Shown piece by piece: positions 5,801-6,382 of a stretch of DNA of 6,382 bases (positions are counted from its first letter, which is position 1; every line of letters begins with the position of its first letter). A program made the translations under genes and the position numbers. The stretch spans positions 1-6,382 of the forward strand of contig CAIQIL010000093.1 in NCBI GenBank assembly GCA_903871865.1. Direction: 5' to 3'. Source of the DNA: an uncultured Burkholderiales bacterium (GTDB lineage: Bacteria; Pseudomonadota; Gammaproteobacteria; Burkholderiales; Burkholderiaceae_C). The notes under the pieces were generated by a model. It ran no database searches. It saw only the letters and a list, made by a program, of their open reading frames with translations, and was not told the origin of the DNA.

Positions 5801-6382
5801 GACCATTGGAGATGTGGACACCGCTGGTGGCATGAGCCTGGCGCCATCTTTCTTTGCCGACAATGGCTTTGGCAGCATCAGCCTGACAGCCCAAGGCGAC
5901 GTGAACGTCACGTCGGGTGCCCAGATCAAGCCCGTGCTTCGCAACTTCGCGTTGAATGCCGTTCGGGGCCGTGCTACCGAGGCCAACATGGTGTACGAAA
6001 CCACCTTGGCCAATGGCTTGCGCAAGGGCATGAACCTCACGCTCACGGCCTCGACACCGGTGGTGAGCAACGCGACCGCAGCGGACTTGTTGGGCGGCCA
6101 GGTCAACTTGGCGGGGCAGGCAGTCATTGACGCAGGTGACGGCGGTAGCATCACCCTCAAGGCAGCGCATCGTGTCGACGTGGATGGCAGTCTGATTGCG
6201 CACGGCGGTACCGTGGCCTTGTCCCTCTCAGGTGTCCGTGGCGATCAGAGTGAAAAGCCCGAAGACAGCAAGGATGTCTTGGGCTATGTGTCTGACCAGG
6301 TTGTTCGCTTGGGGGCCGCCAGCAAGGTCGATGTCTCTGGCATTGCCCGCGCCTATAAGCAGCCCAATGGCAAGACGGTGGG
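2880..6382 (+). CDS. Giant TpsA exoprotein, filamentous haemagglutinin family, 3' end outside window
   Basis: The frame from ATG 2880 is open to the window edge: 1167 codons plus two bases, no stop. Residues 1 to about 33 form an ESPR (starts MNKRVHRLVFDRKRG, ends near RGCGKA), and a hydrophobic core leads to a probable cleavage at A55-D56-A57|R58. The TPS domain follows (about 58-300): INWDTYNLGRGYAV, QPDSTSVAYNKI, PSIILGKITANGHV and ENTNGVIFG match the family pattern; GGQVMLFAPKVYNEG and TILAAGQKVYL close it. Residues 174-178 read NTNGV instead of canonical NPNGI, and no NPNL motif is seen. From about 300 on, short beta-helix rungs of the type G-x-I-x-L-x-A...G-A-x-I-D-V-S-G recur. NSPVQRNGVL (527-536) and STTGG (569-573) mark the subgroup that usually ends in DUF3739, which would lie outside the window. 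The only Cys seen is C27, in the signal peptide. Likely role: a surface-exposed or released adhesin, exported by the adjacent TpsB. The specific ligand is unknown. Codon use is looser than in the first gene (many TTG, GTT, GCA). Confidence 0.93.
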   Translation, partial: MNKRVHRLVFDRKRGMRVPAAEHVRGCGKAAGGQTRAVSVAISALAVTLGWSGAADARTIAGNVTRSVDAWANRTIVRDGTGAALNANLPFRSGQFSGGDAGKFTLTYTTDGLSVDQQDKLVTINWDTYNLGRGYAVRYNQPDSTSVAYNKIWDANPSIILGKITANGHVILENTNGVIFGPSARIETQRFVATALSLSQETLKKGIDKIADGSAVFGSDADTSKGSIVVERGAEIRALAGGQVMLFAPKVYNEGRIETPGGQTILAAGQKVYLMASTDATQRGLMVAVDAFKSTDGTSLPEGTNTVENAVKGSYYVNAAGDTVDVPAGSSTAGLTERVNAVVAEKGRINLVGMSIRQNGVLTATTAVKGQNGAIYIHAGASKRDGTAINPLTKSTDNIIASGALGDVEFGAGSVTEVKPDTAGGTQTASESFYRSLIDVQGRDIRVRGGATISAQSGDINLRAAESAVLPNGNLANGFGGSDVAADTSHLLVESGATLDVSGVRNVSLDGLRNQLSNQLFKIELANSPVQRNGVLYRQRVSFDANDPISIANVQGFYNSLQRSVQELSTTGGNLRLEGMGAVAVADGASVKFGGGSANVSSAVIQTSVLRKGSRLVTLDQASAGVRYDELLSSTVGSRPTSAYTQGYDGGSALVAGAGKTVVGLSGFDGDVVVGEKQRASRVAGAYSGDRSGPKLARPSVLTTSPHLESQLRPMAGALTVGQTYGDLPSNYIASLAVAPSHGVSLKLTKTNEDGTVTPLEIGSSDYNALFDALPTNTVLSAQGLSNAHLGQLSLLAKHIEVQDGSYLGMSSGGVDSTVASDDQPVSLKLTADESIYFGGVLRADGGKVSILSRQGDITLGGASVINVAGRLVDEFGAVGNSGLSVNGGAVSLSAAHGVEARAGSLIDVSAGVWRNTQGVALKGAAGSISLTANTVVPELIGQTSRGDVALNGRLRGFDFSSGGQLSISGMTSLTIGDVDTAGGMSLAPSFFADNGFGSISLTAQGDVNVTSGAQIKPVLRNFALNAVRGRATEANMVYETTLANGLRKGMNLTLTASTPVVSNATAADLLGGQVNLAGQAVIDAGDGGSITLKAAHRVDVDGSLIAHGGTVALSLSGVRGDQSEKPEDSKDVLGYVSDQVVRLGAASKVDVSGIARAYKQPNGKTV
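3659..3665 (+). repeat. G7 homopolymer inside tpsA (TPS domain)
   Basis: Seven G in a row, read CCG-GGG-GGG (Pro-Gly-Gly) near residue 261. A one-base loss would shift into a frame that stops at TGA 3700-3702; a one-base gain would stop at TGA 3782-3784. Slippage here would thus abolish the protein, leaving only a fragment ending inside the TPS domain or just after it. Confidence 0.6.
5541..5547 (+). repeat. Second G7 homopolymer inside tpsA (beta-helix)
   Basis: Seven G in a row, read AAT-GGG-GGG-GCA (Asn-Gly-Gly-Ala). A one-base loss reaches TGA at 5596-5598 and a one-base gain reaches TGA at 5693-5695, so either slip truncates the exoprotein after about 900 residues. Confidence 0.6.

Noticed and set aside
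4920..6203. Several minus-strand open frames in the 3' part of the window (for example 4920-5570 and 5607-6203).
   Set aside because: They lie opposite continuous beta-helix repeats of tpsA and show no start context or domain.

Overview
The window is a compact, fully coding, high-GC segment with three genes in the same direction: the 3' end of a PstS/DING-like phosphate-binding-fold protein (1-1081), a complete two-partner secretion (TPS) outer-membrane transporter of the TpsB/FhaC/ShlB family (1189-2832), and the first 1167 codons of a giant TpsA exoprotein of the filamentous haemagglutinin type (2880 to the window end, still open). Codon use, GC content and the protein families suggest a beta-proteobacterium, most likely of the Burkholderiales and perhaps the Comamonadaceae. 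This is inference from family resemblance; there is no marker gene here.

Layout. The first gene enters from the left with no visible start and ends at a TAA at 1079-1081. A 107-base gap (1082-1188) follows, almost entirely occupied by three consecutive inverted repeats. The last of these is a near-ideal intrinsic terminator ending only about 8 bases before the tpsB start codon. tpsB and tpsA are 47 bases apart, with a good Shine-Dalgarno before tpsA, so they look like one operon. No stretch over 300 bases lacks a gene. The tpsA gene has no stop inside the window, so it is easy to miss if only closed ORFs are counted; large antisense ORFs in the same area are shadows.

How the genes work together. 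TpsA carries an extended Sec signal peptide and an N-terminal TPS domain that should be recognised by the POTRA domains of TpsB in the periplasm. It then passes through the TpsB beta-barrel and folds into a long beta-helix on the cell surface. Its mid-region motifs place it in the large haemagglutinin-like subgroup that, as far as I recall, carries a C-terminal DUF3739 region and includes Pseudomonas aeruginosa PdtA. The PstS-like neighbour fits that comparison: in P. aeruginosa the phosphate-depletion-induced pdtA/pdtB genes lie next to genes for PstS/DING-like LapA-type proteins. The locus may therefore be a phosphate-starvation surface module, but no Pho box is visible here to prove it.

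Points worth a second look are the hairpin-filled tpsB leader, two G7 tracts in tpsA where a one-base slip would truncate the protein, the very strong codon bias of the first gene compared with tpsA, the divergent TPS-domain motifs, a TpsB apparently without the usual N-terminal plug helix, and a cysteine pair in a predicted TpsB surface loop.
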